A model generated the notes under the pieces. It saw only the letters and a program-made list of their open reading frames with translations, did no database searches and was not told the origin of the DNA. 64,000 bases of DNA from Verrucomicrobiota bacterium (GTDB lineage: Bacteria; Verrucomicrobiota; Verrucomicrobiia; CAIQCK01): NCBI GenBank assembly GCA_016222825.1, contig JACRQF010000007.1, positions 1 to 64,000 of the forward strand, given 5' to 3'. A program made the translations under genes and the position numbers. Positions 8,008-17,478 of the stretch are shown piece by piece; position 1 is the first letter of the stretch; each line of letters opens with the position of its first letter.

Positions 8008-9567
8008 CTAGCGCGTCTCTTCGGGAGTCTTCCCGTTCAGCTTCGAGTGGCGGACGCCGTAGGTGAAGTAGATCGCCAACCCGATGGCCATCCAGACCAG
8101 CAGCCGCATCCATGTGTCCAGCGGCAGGCCAACCATCAGCCAGACGCAGAAGAACACGCCCAGCGGGCAGACCAGCCAGTAAGCCGGCGTGCGGAACGGG
8201 CGCACGATGTTCGGGTCCGTGAACCGCAGCACGAACACGCCCGCGCAGACGATCGCAAACGCCAGCAGCGTGCCGATGGAAACCAGCTCGCCTAGCACGT
8301 CTATGGGGAAGAAGCCCGCAAGCAACGTGGCCACCACGCCGGTGAGTATCTGCGCCAGCCACGGCGTGCGGAAGCGCGGATGCACCGCGCTGAACATCGG
8401 AGGCAGCAAGCCGTCCTTGGACATGCTGTAAAACACCCGCGGCTGACCGAGCATCATCACCAGGATCACCGAGGAAAGGCCCGCGATGGCGCCCACCTTG
8501 ATGACCGGCCCCATCCAGCCCGACACCGACGGTCCGAGCGAATCCACCGCCACGGCGATGGGCGCGGGAACGTTGAGCTTCGTGTAGGAGACGACGCCCG
8601 TCAGCACCAGCGAGACGACAATGTAGATCACCGTGCAAATGGTCAGCGAGAGCAGAATGCCGATGGGCATGTCGCGTTGCGGGTTCTTGGCCTCCTGCGC
8701 CGCGGTGGAGACGGAGTCAAAGCCGATGTAGGCGAAGAAGATCACGCCCGCCGCCCGCAGAATCCCGCTCCAGCCGAAGTGGCCCGTTCCCTCCGCCGCC
8801 GGGATGAACGGCTGCCAGTTCGCCGGATTCACGTAGGCCACGCCAACGGCGATGAACGCGAGGATCACAAGCATCTTGATCCCCACGACGAGGTTGTTGA
8901 ACGAGGCGGATTCCTTGATGCCGATGACGAGCAGCACCGTGCAGGCAATGATGATGAGCACCGCCGGCAGGTTGAAAACGGCGGTGGCCTGGCTGAGCGT
9001 GGCGGGATCGGTTCCGGCCGCCTTGATTTGCTCCAGCACCGCGTCGCTGATCGGCCCCCAGCCGGATTTCATCTTGCACGCCGCCGCCAACGCCGTGGGG
9101 ACTTCGATGAGATGCGTGCCGGCGGCCGCGGAAAGCGCGGGTGGGATATGGATGTTCAGGTCGTAGAGCAGGGACATGACGTAACCCGACCAGCCCACCG
9201 CGACCGTCGAGGCGGCGAAGAGATACTCCAGGATCAAGTCCCACCCAATGATCCAGGCGAACAGCTCGCCCAGCGTGGCGTAGCCATACGTGTAAGCCGA
9301 GCCGGAGATCGGAATCATCGCCGCGAACTCGGCGTAGCACAAGCCGGCCAGCGCGCAAGCAGTGCCGGCGAGGATGAAGGAAAGCACGATGGCCGGCCCG
9401 GCGTATTTCGCGGCGGCCTGGCCGGTGAGCACAAAGATGCCCGCGCCAATGATGGCGCCGATGCCGAGCGTGGTGAGATTGACCGGCCCCAAAGCACGAC
9501 GGAGGCGTTGATCGTGGGCAGCCTCATGTTGCAGCGAGGCCACGCTTTTCCTTCGAAATAGCTTCAT
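8008..9567 (-). CDS. APC family amino acid permease (cationic amino acid transporter-like)
   Basis: 519 residues with about 12-14 hydrophobic segments. The first has the APC signature LGIGAIIGAGIFVLTGQAAA, followed by CYAEFAAMIPISGSAYTYGY and WDLILEYLFAAS. A middle FFAYIGFDSVSTAAQEAKNP motif is typical of the CAT/YfnA-like subgroup. The N-terminal LRRALGPVNLTTLG is also typical. Probably an inner membrane amino acid:cation symporter; substrate specificity is not determinable. It precedes the Gfo/Idh/MocA gene on the minus strand. Confidence 0.9.
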   Translation of the reverse strand: MKLFRRKSVASLQHEAAHDQRLRRALGPVNLTTLGIGAIIGAGIFVLTGQAAAKYAGPAIVLSFILAGTACALAGLCYAEFAAMIPISGSAYTYGYATLGELFAWIIGWDLILEYLFAASTVAVGWSGYVMSLLYDLNIHIPPALSAAAGTHLIEVPTALAAACKMKSGWGPISDAVLEQIKAAGTDPATLSQATAVFNLPAVLIIIACTVLLVIGIKESASFNNLVVGIKMLVILAFIAVGVAYVNPANWQPFIPAAEGTGHFGWSGILRAAGVIFFAYIGFDSVSTAAQEAKNPQRDMPIGILLSLTICTVIYIVVSLVLTGVVSYTKLNVPAPIAVAVDSLGPSVSGWMGPVIKVGAIAGLSSVILVMMLGQPRVFYSMSKDGLLPPMFSAVHPRFRTPWLAQILTGVVATLLAGFFPIDVLGELVSIGTLLAFAIVCAGVFVLRFTDPNIVRPFRTPAYWLVCPLGVFFCVWLMVGLPLDTWMRLLVWMAIGLAIYFTYGVRHSKLNGKTPEETR

Positions 9568-9676
9568 GCAGTGCCCGTCTCTTTACCCCGCCCCGCGCCG
9601 TTGTGCAAGGAAAGGCTGACGGAACAAAGCAAAAGTTAAGAGTGGAGAGTTATGAGTGAAGAATTGGCGGCACTCT

Positions 9677-10120
9677 TCACTTCCCAATCCCCACCACCTT
9701 TGGCTTGGCGCCTCTCGTGAGATACAGCACCATCTTGTGCTCGCCGAGCGCGACCTCCACGAAAACGCGCGCGGCGGCCTCGTCCAGCCACTGAATCATA
9801 CGGGGGTCGGCGGACTTCGACCTCGCGACGGTCTTCACCTTGATCATCTCCGGCTTCAGGTCGGCGAGCTTCTCATTCGGCTTCGTCGCGCCGATGCGCG
9901 ACAACACCAGTTGTTGCAACTGCTCGTTGGACCGGATAACCCCTTCCTTGCAGACAAACGGCACGCGCGTCATGCCGTCCACCCGGTCCTTCTTGCCGTT
10001 CAGCACCGCCATGAACCACTCGCGCGCTGTGTCCTCAGCCGCGGTTTCTGCCGCGCGTGAAGGAGTGGCGACGAAACATAGCGCGGCGATTGCGCAACAA
10101 ATGATCGTTGTAGTTCTCAC
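9677..10120 (-). CDS. Secreted hypothetical protein
   Basis: 147 residues. It starts with a signal peptide (MRTTTIICCAIAALCFVATPSRA, cleavage likely after SRA), so it is exported. The mature part begins AAEDTAREWFMAVLNGKKD, a pattern resembling small NTF2-like or DUF4019-like secreted proteins with a helical 'AREWF' start. No catalytic motif is visible and the function is unknown. Confidence 0.65.
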   Translation of the reverse strand: MRTTTIICCAIAALCFVATPSRAAETAAEDTAREWFMAVLNGKKDRVDGMTRVPFVCKEGVIRSNEQLQQLVLSRIGATKPNEKLADLKPEMIKVKTVARSKSADPRMIQWLDEAAARVFVEVALGEHKMVLYLTRGAKPKVVGIGK

Positions 10121-10226
10121 GTCAATGAATACCGCCGTTGTCGGCGAAGGTTACAGAGCGACGTCGACTGCCGCCACTTGTTTTCCGACGCCGCATACAG
10201 CAGATTCCGCCGCACAACTTTCAACC

Positions 10227-10601
10227 ATGAGCAAACCAACCGTCGCCATCATCGGAGCGTCCACGAACAGAGAGAAGTTCGGCAACAAAGCCGTGCGCGC
10301 CTTCCTCCAGCAGGGCTACGACGTGTTTCCCGTCCATCCAACTGAGCAGACCATCGAGGGGCTGAAGGTGTTCCGTTCTGTGACTGAGATCCCCTTCCCT
10401 CTCGACAAAGTCAGTCTCTACGTGCCGCCGACGGTCGGCATGAAGCTCGCGGACGAGATCGCAAAGAAAGGCTGCAAGGAACTCTGGCTCAATCCCGGCG
10501 CGGATTCGCCAGAGCTATACGAGAAGGCGCAATCGCTCGGCCTCAACCCCATCGTCGCCTGCTCCATCGTCGGCGTCGGCGTCAACCCGCACAACCTGTG
10601 A
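10227..10601 (+). CDS. CoA-binding domain protein (YccU-like)
   Basis: 124 residues from the ATG at 10227; the frame is open further upstream, but the domain starts exactly here. A single Rossmann-like CoA-binding domain: TVAIIGASTNREKFGNKAVR, YDVFPVHPTEQTIEGLKVF, VSLYVPPTVGMKLADEI, KELWLNPGADSPEL and VACSIVGVGVNPHNL. Length and motifs match the stand-alone CoA_binding_2/YccU family, which binds CoA or a nucleotide; its physiological role is unclear. It is convergent with the radical SAM gene (12 bp gap). Confidence 0.85.
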   Translation: MSKPTVAIIGASTNREKFGNKAVRAFLQQGYDVFPVHPTEQTIEGLKVFRSVTEIPFPLDKVSLYVPPTVGMKLADEIAKKGCKELWLNPGADSPELYEKAQSLGLNPIVACSIVGVGVNPHNL

Positions 10602-10613
10602 GGCGCGGCCTCG

Positions 10614-11732
10614 TTACCGCGGCGCGAACTTCCTCTGCGCGTCCTTCACGATGGCGGCGATGTCCAGCTTCGGCACGTCGCGACGGCCGGTGGCGCGCGC
10701 CGCCTCCACATCTTCCATCGTCCAGATACCGGGAATGGCCGCGCTGCACTTCGGGCAATGCCCGTTCTTCAAATCGCTCCGCACGACGGTGAAGCCGACG
10801 CGCTCGATGAGCAACGCGTTGCAGCGCGGGCAGCGCGTGTTCTCCCAATCGCCCACGTCACCGGGGCGGTTGCCGGCATAGACGAAGGCCAGCCCTTCCT
10901 CGCGGCCCAACTCCGCCGCGCGAACCACCTGCCGCGCGCTCGTCTCGTGCCGGTCCTGCATCTGGTAGTCGCTGTGGAACGACGTCACGTGCCACGGGAT
11001 CGTTGGCGAAACGCTGCGGATGAATCGCGCCATGTCGCGCACCTCGGCCTCGCTGTCGTTGAAGCGCGGCACCAGCAGCGTCACCACCTCCACCCAGAAC
11101 CCGCGCTCGTAGAGCATCCGGATTGTCGAGAGCACCGGTTCGAGCTTGCCGCCGAGGTCGCGATAGTTGCGCGGGTTGAACGTCTTGAGGTCCACCTTGT
11201 AGAAATCCACCCACGGCCGCAAGTAGTCCACCACCTCCGGTGTGGCGTGGCCGTTGGAGACGAAACTCGTCGCCAGCCCCGCCCCACGCGCCTGACGGAA
11301 TATCTCCACCGCCCACTCGCTCGTGATGAGCGGCTCGTTGTATGTGCTCGTCACCGATAGTGCCTTGTGCCGTCGCGCGGCCTCAACGATCTGTTCAGCG
11401 CTGATCTCCACCACCTCGCTGCCCGCGCGCGGGTCGCGCAGCGTCTGCGAGCTGACCCAGTTCTGGCAAAACTCGCACCGGAAGTCGCAGCCGAGCATCC
11501 CGAAGCTGCACGCCAGCGATCCCGGCAACGCGTGATAGAACGGCTTCTTCTCGATCGGGTCCACTGCTAGTCCCGCCGTGTAGCCCGCCGGCACGCGCAG
11601 TTCGCCGGCTTCATTGAAACGCACCTGGCAGATGCCCGCGTGCCCGTCGGCGACGAGGCATCGGTGCGCGCACGCCACGCAGCGCAGCTTTTGCTCCGGC
11701 AGCTTCTCACAGAGCACGCCCTCCCGCGTCAT
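10614..11732 (-). CDS. amrS: AmmeMemoRadiSam system radical SAM enzyme
   Basis: 372 residues from an ATG at 11732. A cysteine-rich N terminus (LRCVACAHRCLVADGHAGIC) precedes the radical SAM CxxxCxxC motif in GCDFRCEFCQNWVSSQ, then TSTYNEPLITSEWAVEI. A C-terminal zinc-ribbon pair (CPRCNALL...CPKC) follows. This layout is the AmrS subfamily (AmmeMemoRadiSam system), whose physiological reaction is not firmly settled. The frame stays open far upstream only because it crosses a 21-bp repeat array, and the homology begins at the chosen start. The companion AmmeMemo genes are not in the window. Confidence 0.85.
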   Translation of the reverse strand: MTREGVLCEKLPEQKLRCVACAHRCLVADGHAGICQVRFNEAGELRVPAGYTAGLAVDPIEKKPFYHALPGSLACSFGMLGCDFRCEFCQNWVSSQTLRDPRAGSEVVEISAEQIVEAARRHKALSVTSTYNEPLITSEWAVEIFRQARGAGLATSFVSNGHATPEVVDYLRPWVDFYKVDLKTFNPRNYRDLGGKLEPVLSTIRMLYERGFWVEVVTLLVPRFNDSEAEVRDMARFIRSVSPTIPWHVTSFHSDYQMQDRHETSARQVVRAAELGREEGLAFVYAGNRPGDVGDWENTRCPRCNALLIERVGFTVVRSDLKNGHCPKCSAAIPGIWTMEDVEAARATGRRDVPKLDIAAIVKDAQRKFAPR

Positions 11733-12010
11733 CGCGCGCAGCCGCGATTTCAGCTCCGTTCCGCCGTTCCCTGTCCGCGTCGTTTTCACAATGTCGCGAG
11801 GAATATAGCACGAACACCTCCCGCAGCCACGGCGGAACGCGCGAATGCCAGACCCGCGGCGGGCCATCTGCGAATCCCTCTTGCCGCTCATGCGAAAGCA
11901 CCCCGGCCATCGAGCACTGCGTTTGGCGATGCGCTGCGACGTCGAGTTCCGCCTGTAGCCTTCCGGGCGCGGACCAGGCAAAAACGCGGGTGGGCGGCCT
12001 GTTTCCTCAC

Positions 12011-12196
12011 ACGGGAAGCGGTTTCCCCCACACGGTTTTGGCTTTCCCCTGCACGGGAAGCGGTTTCCCCTGCACGGGAAGCGGTTTCCCCTGCACGGGA
12101 AGTGGTTTCCCCTGCACGGGAAGTGGTTTCCCCTGCACGGGAAGTGGTTTCCCATGCGCGGGAAGTGGTTTCCCCTGCACAGTTTTGGCGTTCCCG
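12011..12196. repeat. 21-bp-period tandem array with palindromic core (array 2)
   Basis: GGGAAGYGGTTTCCC + ctgcac repeats with starts of GGGAAG at 12013, 12055, 12076, 12097, 12118, 12139 and 12160, i.e. 21 bp apart, with one degenerate unit at 12034. Each unit holds an inverted repeat GGGAA...TTCCC with a short loop. The sequence is unrelated to array 1, but period and layout are the same. Confidence 0.85.
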
Positions 12197-12303
12197 TGCG
12201 TGGAAACGCGGGTTGCCTGCATGGAAATGACCAAAATCCACGGTTTTTTGGCCCCAACGGCCGCGGTTTTGGCAAAAACGGGGGATTTGGGCTAAAAACG
12301 CCT

Positions 12304-12371
12304 CGGAGGAACCTCGAAGCCGCCCGGCGGATGGAACGCATGAGAACCGAGAGCCGGCTTGCCCCACCGCC
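12304..12371 (+). repeat. Interspersed ~70-bp block (copy 2)
   Basis: Matches 6208-6277: GGAGGAACCTCG, GGCGGATGGAACGCATGA, ACCGAGAGCCGGC and TTGCCCCACCGC in the same order and spacing. It lies downstream of a 21-bp array and 70 bp before the HExxH gene. Confidence 0.7.
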
Positions 12372-12439
12372 TCCCCGGCGGTATAAGCAGGAGCGAACGG
12401 AAGGAGTTTGCGCGGAGTTTACTAATTGCACTTAAGCGC

Positions 12440-12964
12440 ATGAGCGCACATTTCCAATCATCAGGACCGAGAAGCAACGCTTACAGCGAATCCAAGTTTA
12501 CCAATTGGACGGTCTATGATCCTTTCTTCGCTGAGGCTCGCTCCGCTTATAAACGCTTCGACGACCGACTCGCTTCGCAGCCAGCATTTCCCCGCGTCGT
12601 TGCGTTACCTCCTCTCTCCCCCGATTTCATTCACCCCGTCAAACGCACCGAGGTGGATCAGCGCCTGCAACGGATGCCTTCCGAACATCTCGCCGGCCTT
12701 CGTGCCGTCTTCCTCCTCTCAGGCACGCGCAAGCAGCAACGATCTTGGACCAGTTCTCTAGGGTGCTACGGCATCTACTGGCGTGCATGCGTTTTCCTCT
12801 GCGCTCATCCGTTCAAACTTGGTCGCCACAACCTGGATTCCATCCGTGAACTATACCTCGACTACGTTCTCGTTCACGAAGTTGCTCATCACATTGACCG
12901 TTTCCGCCAAGCTTCCACCGACACCAAGGAAGGCTTTGCTCATGCTTTCGTCCAGAAACAATGA
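12440..12964 (+). CDS. HExxH-motif protein, putative metallopeptidase
   Basis: 174 residues from the ATG at 12440. The only recognisable motif is VLVHEVAHHIDRFRQ near the C terminus (about residue 150), a zinc-binding HExxH as in metallopeptidases of the gluzincin type. A downstream E (KEGFAHAF) could be the third ligand. No signal peptide is seen. Composition is more AT-rich than its neighbours, and it sits beside a repeat island, so it may be acquired. Substrate and role are unknown. The protein could be truncated, since little follows the motif. Confidence 0.55.
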   Translation: MSAHFQSSGPRSNAYSESKFTNWTVYDPFFAEARSAYKRFDDRLASQPAFPRVVALPPLSPDFIHPVKRTEVDQRLQRMPSEHLAGLRAVFLLSGTRKQQRSWTSSLGCYGIYWRACVFLCAHPFKLGRHNLDSIRELYLDYVLVHEVAHHIDRFRQASTDTKEGFAHAFVQKQ

Positions 12965-12998
12965 GTCTGACCAACAACATTTCACCCTGAGAACCCTC

Positions 12999-13793
12999 AT
13001 GCGCTACTTCCTACTACTCGCTCTCGTGTGCTCGGCTGCGATGGCCGCTGACAACAAGGTGGAGTCCGCCGGCAAGCCGCCCATCCCGTTGAGCAACCAG
13101 ACCTATCGCGTCCGCTATCTGCCGAAGGCGGCCATCAAGGTGGACGGCCGCGCCGACGAAGCCGTGTGGGCCAGGGCAGCCGTCGAGAAGGGCTTCACCT
13201 TCCCGTGGAGCAAGACGCCGCCGCCGGCGACGGAGTTCCGCGCGCTCTGCGATGAGGCAAATCTCTATTTCACGTTCCGCATCCACGACGACGACATCGT
13301 GGTGCTGGAGAAGTTGCGCGACGAGCAGGACGCGGTGTTTGAGGATCGCGCGGAGCTGTATTTCGCACCCGGAGATCGGATGAAGGACTACTACTGCATG
13401 GAGGTGGACTCGCGCGGCCGCGCCTACGACTATCGCGGCGCCTACTACCGGCAGCTCGACCCGTCGTGGAACTGGAAAGGCTTGGAGACGGCCGCATCGC
13501 CGCTGCCCGCCGGCTACGTCGTCGAGGGGCGCATCCCGCTGGCAAGCTTCGAGGCGATGGGCTTTCCGCGGTTGCGGCCCGGCGTGAAGATTCGCTGCGG
13601 ACTGTTCCGGGCGGAGTTCAGTCACGACCGCAGCGGGAAGCCCGTCGTTCAGCGCGCGAGCATCCACAATCGCGGCCGTCGCATCGAAGGCCCGCCGCCC
13701 ATTGAGGGATGGATGGCGTGGGTGGACCCGAAAACTGAGGAGCCGGATTTCCACGTGCCCACCTCCCTCGGCTGGCTGGAGGTCGCGGAATAG
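12999..13793 (+). CDS. Secreted carbohydrate-binding family 9-like protein
   Basis: 264 residues from the ATG at 12999. Signal peptide MRYFLLLALVCSAAMA. The mature part has the CBM9-like pattern: IKVDGRADEAVWARA, LCDEANLYFTFRIHDDDI, VFEDRAELYFAPG, YYCMEVDSRGRAYDY and GYVVEGRIPLASFEAMG. CBM9-like domains bind sugars, usually in exported proteins. It is probably periplasmic or extracellular and may belong with the sugar-use genes that follow on the opposite strand. No catalytic domain is attached. Confidence 0.8.
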   Translation: MRYFLLLALVCSAAMAADNKVESAGKPPIPLSNQTYRVRYLPKAAIKVDGRADEAVWARAAVEKGFTFPWSKTPPPATEFRALCDEANLYFTFRIHDDDIVVLEKLRDEQDAVFEDRAELYFAPGDRMKDYYCMEVDSRGRAYDYRGAYYRQLDPSWNWKGLETAASPLPAGYVVEGRIPLASFEAMGFPRLRPGVKIRCGLFRAEFSHDRSGKPVVQRASIHNRGRRIEGPPPIEGWMAWVDPKTEEPDFHVPTSLGWLEVAE

Positions 13794-13876
13794 CCCCGGC
13801 TCTGGCGCGGATGAAACCGGCGGGGCGCCTGGCCTGCTTGTGTCGGCGGGCGGCGTTTGATTCCAGCCCGACCGCT

Positions 13877-14470
13877 CTACTTCAGCTCGGTGATGTAGAT
13901 GTTGCGGAAGCGATGCTGGCCGCCGCCGGGCACCTCGGCCTGGATGCCGATGAAGCCTTCCTTCAGCCCCTCAAGGCCGTCCGCCTTCCATGCGGGCTTG
14001 CCGTTGATCTCCAGTTCGGCCTTCGAGCCGCGCACGGTCAGCTTGAAGCTGTTCCACTCGTGGTCCTTGACCAGCCCCTTGCTCTCGGCGCCCTTGAGGC
14101 CGCCGACGTTGCCTTCCATGCCCTGCCGCAGGTTCGCTTGGTAGCGCGCCGGCCACGGGCGCTTGGGCGGGATGGTGTCGTAACGGAAATAGACGCCGCT
14201 GTCCCACTTCTCCGGCTTGAGCGCCTTCCAATCGAACTCGAAGATGAAGTCGGCGTATTTGCGGGCGGTCTGGACAAGGCCGTTGCCTTCCTTGATGAAC
14301 ATGTCGCCGCTGTCCACCGTGGCCTCGCAGGTCACGATGGTCCAGCCGTTGAGGGTCTTGCCGTCGAAGAGGCAGACGCGCTTGCCGCAGGCGTCGGCCG
14401 CGTGGATGAGAGTTGCCGCGGCACAGATGAGAGCCAGCGCCGCGCCCAGGGAGAATCGGATGTTCTTCAT
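13877..14470 (-). CDS. DUF1080 protein (3-keto-disaccharide hydrolase domain), secreted
   Basis: 197 residues with signal peptide MKNIRFSLGAALALICAAATLIHA. The domain shows VCLFDGKTLNGWTIV near the start, FIFEFDWKALKPEKWDSGVY, MEGNVGGLKGAESKG, EWNSFKLTVRGSKAELEING, and a terminal IGIQAEVPGGGQHRFRNIYI. These are hallmarks of the DUF1080/3-keto-glycoside hydrolase family, a concanavalin-like fold very abundant in Verrucomicrobiota. It is the last gene on the minus strand behind the sugar symporter, so it may act on a periplasmic sugar. Its specific substrate is unknown. Confidence 0.85.
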   Translation of the reverse strand: MKNIRFSLGAALALICAAATLIHAADACGKRVCLFDGKTLNGWTIVTCEATVDSGDMFIKEGNGLVQTARKYADFIFEFDWKALKPEKWDSGVYFRYDTIPPKRPWPARYQANLRQGMEGNVGGLKGAESKGLVKDHEWNSFKLTVRGSKAELEINGKPAWKADGLEGLKEGFIGIQAEVPGGGQHRFRNIYITELK

Positions 14471-14529
14471 GCGCCGATTTCGTAGCCTGCCGCCGCGCCA
14501 AAAGCAATCGCGAAGAAGCCGCCTCGAGT

Positions 14530-16335
14530 CTAACCTCTGAAATATAGATACCCCGCAACGATGGCCGCCAAGACGAAGACGGAGCCGGCGGCTTCCGGCC
14601 AGCCCCAGCTCTGGCGCGTCTTGTGACGGTCCTCGTCGGTGGCGGTGCCGAAGGTCAGGCTCTTGATCGCGTTGTAGTCCGGCGCGGCGGTCATGTAGCT
14701 GACGGCGACCATGACGGCGGCCGAGACAAGCGTGATGAGGATGCTGAAGTATTGGAAGTTGATGTTGTTGATGATCCAGAAGAACGACCCGTGCGCGTAG
14801 TGGAAGTCCTTGAACAGCGTCACCGGCGTGTCCACCGCCATGCGGAAGACGCCGAGCACAAATCCGACGATCATCGCCCACAAACAACCCGTGGCGTTCA
14901 GCCGCTTCCAGAAGACGCCGAAGAAGAACACGACGAAGATCGGCGGCGCGAGGTAGCCTTGGACGGCCTGGAGGTAGTTGTAGAGTCCCTCGGCGCCTTT
15001 CACGACGGGAATCCACGCGATGGCGATGAGCACCATGATGCCGGTGGCGATGCGACCCATGCGGACGATCTCATGCTGCGTCGCCTTCGGGCGGAGTTTT
15101 TCGTAGATGTCCACGGTGAAGAGCGTCGAGCAGGCGTTGAACACGCCCGCCAGCGAACCCATCAGCGCCGAGAGCAATCCCGCCACGACGATGCCGCGCA
15201 ATCCCGGTGGAAGCAGATGCTCCACCATCAACGGGAACGCCGCCTGTGCCGCGTTCGGGTCCGCCGCAAACGCCGCCGCCAGCCCCGCCGACTTGCCGCT
15301 CTTGGCCAGCGCGAAGCAGATGAGGCCGGGGATGATGAAGAGGTAAACCGGGAAGAGTTTCAGGAATGCAGCGAAGATGCTGCCCTGCCGCGCGACCCGC
15401 TCGTTCGGCGCACCGAGCGCGCGCTGGACGATGTATTGATCGGTGCACCAATACCACAGCCCGATGACCGGCGCGCAGATGGCCATGCCGAGCCACGGGA
15501 AGTTCTGGTTGAAATACCACGCCTGCCGCACCGTCTCGCCCGCCGCGTTCTTCTCCCACACCGGCGCCCATGTCGCCTCCACACCCGCCGGAATCAGCGG
15601 CTTCCAGAGGTTGAACATCTCCGAGCCGCAAATCCGCCTCAGTTCGCTCCAGCCGCCGAGCTCGATCAGTCCGTAGATCGTCAGCAGCGTCGAGCCGACG
15701 ATGAGCACAATCACCTGCACGGCGTCGTTGTAGGCCACCGCCCTCATGCCGCCGAGCATCGTGTAAAGGCCCGTCAGCACCACCACCAGCACCGAGCCGA
15801 TCCAGAAGCTGTCAATCACCGCCCCGCCGATGTTCAGCCGCAGTTCCGGCAACAGCGCGCCGAACACGACGCCGCCCGCGAAGATGCCGACGGCGATCTT
15901 CGAGACGATGAACGTCAGCAGCGACACGATGGAGAGCACGTAGCGCGACCGCGTGCAGAAGCGCCGTTCAAGGAACTCCGGCATCGTGAAGACGAGCGAG
16001 CGCGCGTAGAACGGCACGAACACCCACGCCAGCACGAGCAGGCACCAAGCGTGGAACTCATAATGCGCCAGCGCCACACCATCCTTCGCACCGGAGCCGG
16101 CGAGGCCAACGATGTGCTCGGAGCCGATGTTCGACGCGAAGATGGACGCGCCGATGATCCACCAGCCAAGGTTGCGCCCGGCGAGGAAGTAATCCGCCGC
16201 CGTGTCCTTCTCCTTCGTGATCGCCGACCAGGCAACAACGAGCAGGACGGTGAAGTAAACGCCGATGGCGATCCAATCAAGGCCCGTCAGCGTAGTGGTG
16301 CCGCCGACAGCGAGTAATGGTGTGAGTGTGGTCAT
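14530..16335 (-). CDS. Sodium/solute symporter (SSS family, sugar-type)
   Basis: 601 residues with about 13-14 hydrophobic segments. Early motifs are typical of the SGLT-like subgroup: DYFLAGRNLGWWIIGASIFASNIGSEH. Further signatures are GGMRAVAYNDAVQVIVLI, and WYWCTDQYIVQRALGA, the sugar-site region of galactose/glucose symporters. It imports a sugar with Na+ across the inner membrane. It lies 12 bp downstream of the aldose 1-epimerase gene in the pentose operon, so an arabinose-like substrate is the best guess. Confidence 0.9.
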   Translation of the reverse strand: MTTLTPLLAVGGTTTLTGLDWIAIGVYFTVLLVVAWSAITKEKDTAADYFLAGRNLGWWIIGASIFASNIGSEHIVGLAGSGAKDGVALAHYEFHAWCLLVLAWVFVPFYARSLVFTMPEFLERRFCTRSRYVLSIVSLLTFIVSKIAVGIFAGGVVFGALLPELRLNIGGAVIDSFWIGSVLVVVLTGLYTMLGGMRAVAYNDAVQVIVLIVGSTLLTIYGLIELGGWSELRRICGSEMFNLWKPLIPAGVEATWAPVWEKNAAGETVRQAWYFNQNFPWLGMAICAPVIGLWYWCTDQYIVQRALGAPNERVARQGSIFAAFLKLFPVYLFIIPGLICFALAKSGKSAGLAAAFAADPNAAQAAFPLMVEHLLPPGLRGIVVAGLLSALMGSLAGVFNACSTLFTVDIYEKLRPKATQHEIVRMGRIATGIMVLIAIAWIPVVKGAEGLYNYLQAVQGYLAPPIFVVFFFGVFWKRLNATGCLWAMIVGFVLGVFRMAVDTPVTLFKDFHYAHGSFFWIINNINFQYFSILITLVSAAVMVAVSYMTAAPDYNAIKSLTFGTATDEDRHKTRQSWGWPEAAGSVFVLAAIVAGYLYFRG

Positions 16336-16347
16336 AGTCGTTCGCGC

Positions 16348-17463
16348 TTATTTCGTCAGTCCAAACCGATATACGATTGTGTTCTTGTAAGTCTTCCCCG
16401 GCCGCAACACCACCGATGGGAACTTCGGCTGGTTCGGCGAATCGGGATAATGCTGCGGCTCCATGCAGAAGCCGTTGCGGTGCTTGTAAAGCCAGCCGCC
16501 CTTCCCCGTGATGTGGCCATCGAGGAAGTTGCCGCTGTAGAATTGCAACGCCGGCTCCGTAGAGAGCACCTCCAGCACGCGCCCCGTCGTCGGCTCCGTC
16601 ACGCGCGCCATGAGGCCGAGACCCGCGCCCTTGGCGATGACAAAGTTGTGGTCGTAGCCACCGCCGAACTTGATCTGCTCGCAGTCGGCGCCGATGCGCT
16701 TGCCGATGGCCGTCGGCTTGTTGAAGTCGAACGGCGTGCCCTTCACCGGCATGAACTTGCCCGTCGGGATGAGCGTGCTGTCCACGGGCGTGATCTTGTC
16801 GCTCTTGATCATCACGACGTGGCCGAGGATGTCGCCCTTGCCGGCGAGGTTGAAGTAGGAATGCTGCGTGAGGTTCACGACGGTCGCCTTGTCGGTCGTC
16901 GCCTTGTAGTCGAGCCGCAACTCGTTCTGGTCGGTCCACGTGTAGGTCGCGGTCACATCGAGATTCCCCGGATAACCTTCCTCGCCGTCCTTGCTGACGT
17001 AGTGCAGTTCCAGCACCGGCCCGGCCTTTGTCATCGATGACTTTGCATCCCAAACGACCTTGTCGAAACCTTTGAGACCGCCGTGCAGCGCGTTCACCTT
17101 GTTGTTGGTCGCGAGCGTGTATTCCTTGCCGTCGAGCGAGAACTTGCCCTTGGCGATGCGGTTGCCGTAGCGGCCGACGAGGCAACCGAAGTAAGGCGTC
17201 TCCTTCACGTATTCCGCGAGCGTGTCGTAGCCGAGCACGACATCGCCGAGTTTGCCCATCTTGCACGGCACACAGACCGACTGGACGATGCCGCCGTAGT
17301 TGAAACTCTTCACGACGCTGCCCTTGGCGTTCTTCAGCGTGTAAAGGTCCACCGCTTTGCCGTCTGCGGTGCCCCAAGGCTGCTTGCTGATTTCAGGAAC
17401 TTCGCCGCGAACTGAACTGGCCATGATGAGGATTCCTCCAAGGATGATTGCTGCTCGTGTCAT
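16348..17463 (-). CDS. galM: Aldose 1-epimerase, exported
   Basis: 371 residues. An N-terminal signal peptide (MTRAAIILGGILIMASSVRG) indicates a periplasmic enzyme. The galactose mutarotase fold shows VKSFNYGGIVQSV, GRYGNRIAKGKFSLDGKEY, NALHGGLKGFDKVVW, LTQHSYFNLAG (catalytic-type His) and the late FYSGNFLDG. It interconverts alpha and beta anomers of aldoses, here probably L-arabinose or another sugar before uptake by the adjacent symporter. It lies between araD and the symporter on the same strand. Confidence 0.9.
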   Translation of the reverse strand: MTRAAIILGGILIMASSVRGEVPEISKQPWGTADGKAVDLYTLKNAKGSVVKSFNYGGIVQSVCVPCKMGKLGDVVLGYDTLAEYVKETPYFGCLVGRYGNRIAKGKFSLDGKEYTLATNNKVNALHGGLKGFDKVVWDAKSSMTKAGPVLELHYVSKDGEEGYPGNLDVTATYTWTDQNELRLDYKATTDKATVVNLTQHSYFNLAGKGDILGHVVMIKSDKITPVDSTLIPTGKFMPVKGTPFDFNKPTAIGKRIGADCEQIKFGGGYDHNFVIAKGAGLGLMARVTEPTTGRVLEVLSTEPALQFYSGNFLDGHITGKGGWLYKHRNGFCMEPQHYPDSPNQPKFPSVVLRPGKTYKNTIVYRFGLTK

Positions 17464-17478
17464 ATCGGTTTGTCTCCG

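Larger units (their letters stand above)
11733..12439. other. Repeat-rich intergenic island
   Basis: About 700 bp between amrS and the HExxH gene. It holds a 21-bp array (12011-12196) and the ~70-bp interspersed block (12304-12371). The rest has no convincing gene. The open frames through it on both strands are by-products of the stop-free 21-bp unit. Confidence 0.7.

Noticed and set aside
9640..9680. Phrase like agttaagagtggagag as a regulatory repeat (also near 28350 and 49100)
   Set aside because: Short low-complexity phrases recur near gene ends, but differ too much in length and order to define an element here.
11733..12431. N-terminal extension of the radical SAM protein through the 21-bp array
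   Set aside because: AmrS homology begins at 11732; the upstream part is repeat-derived.
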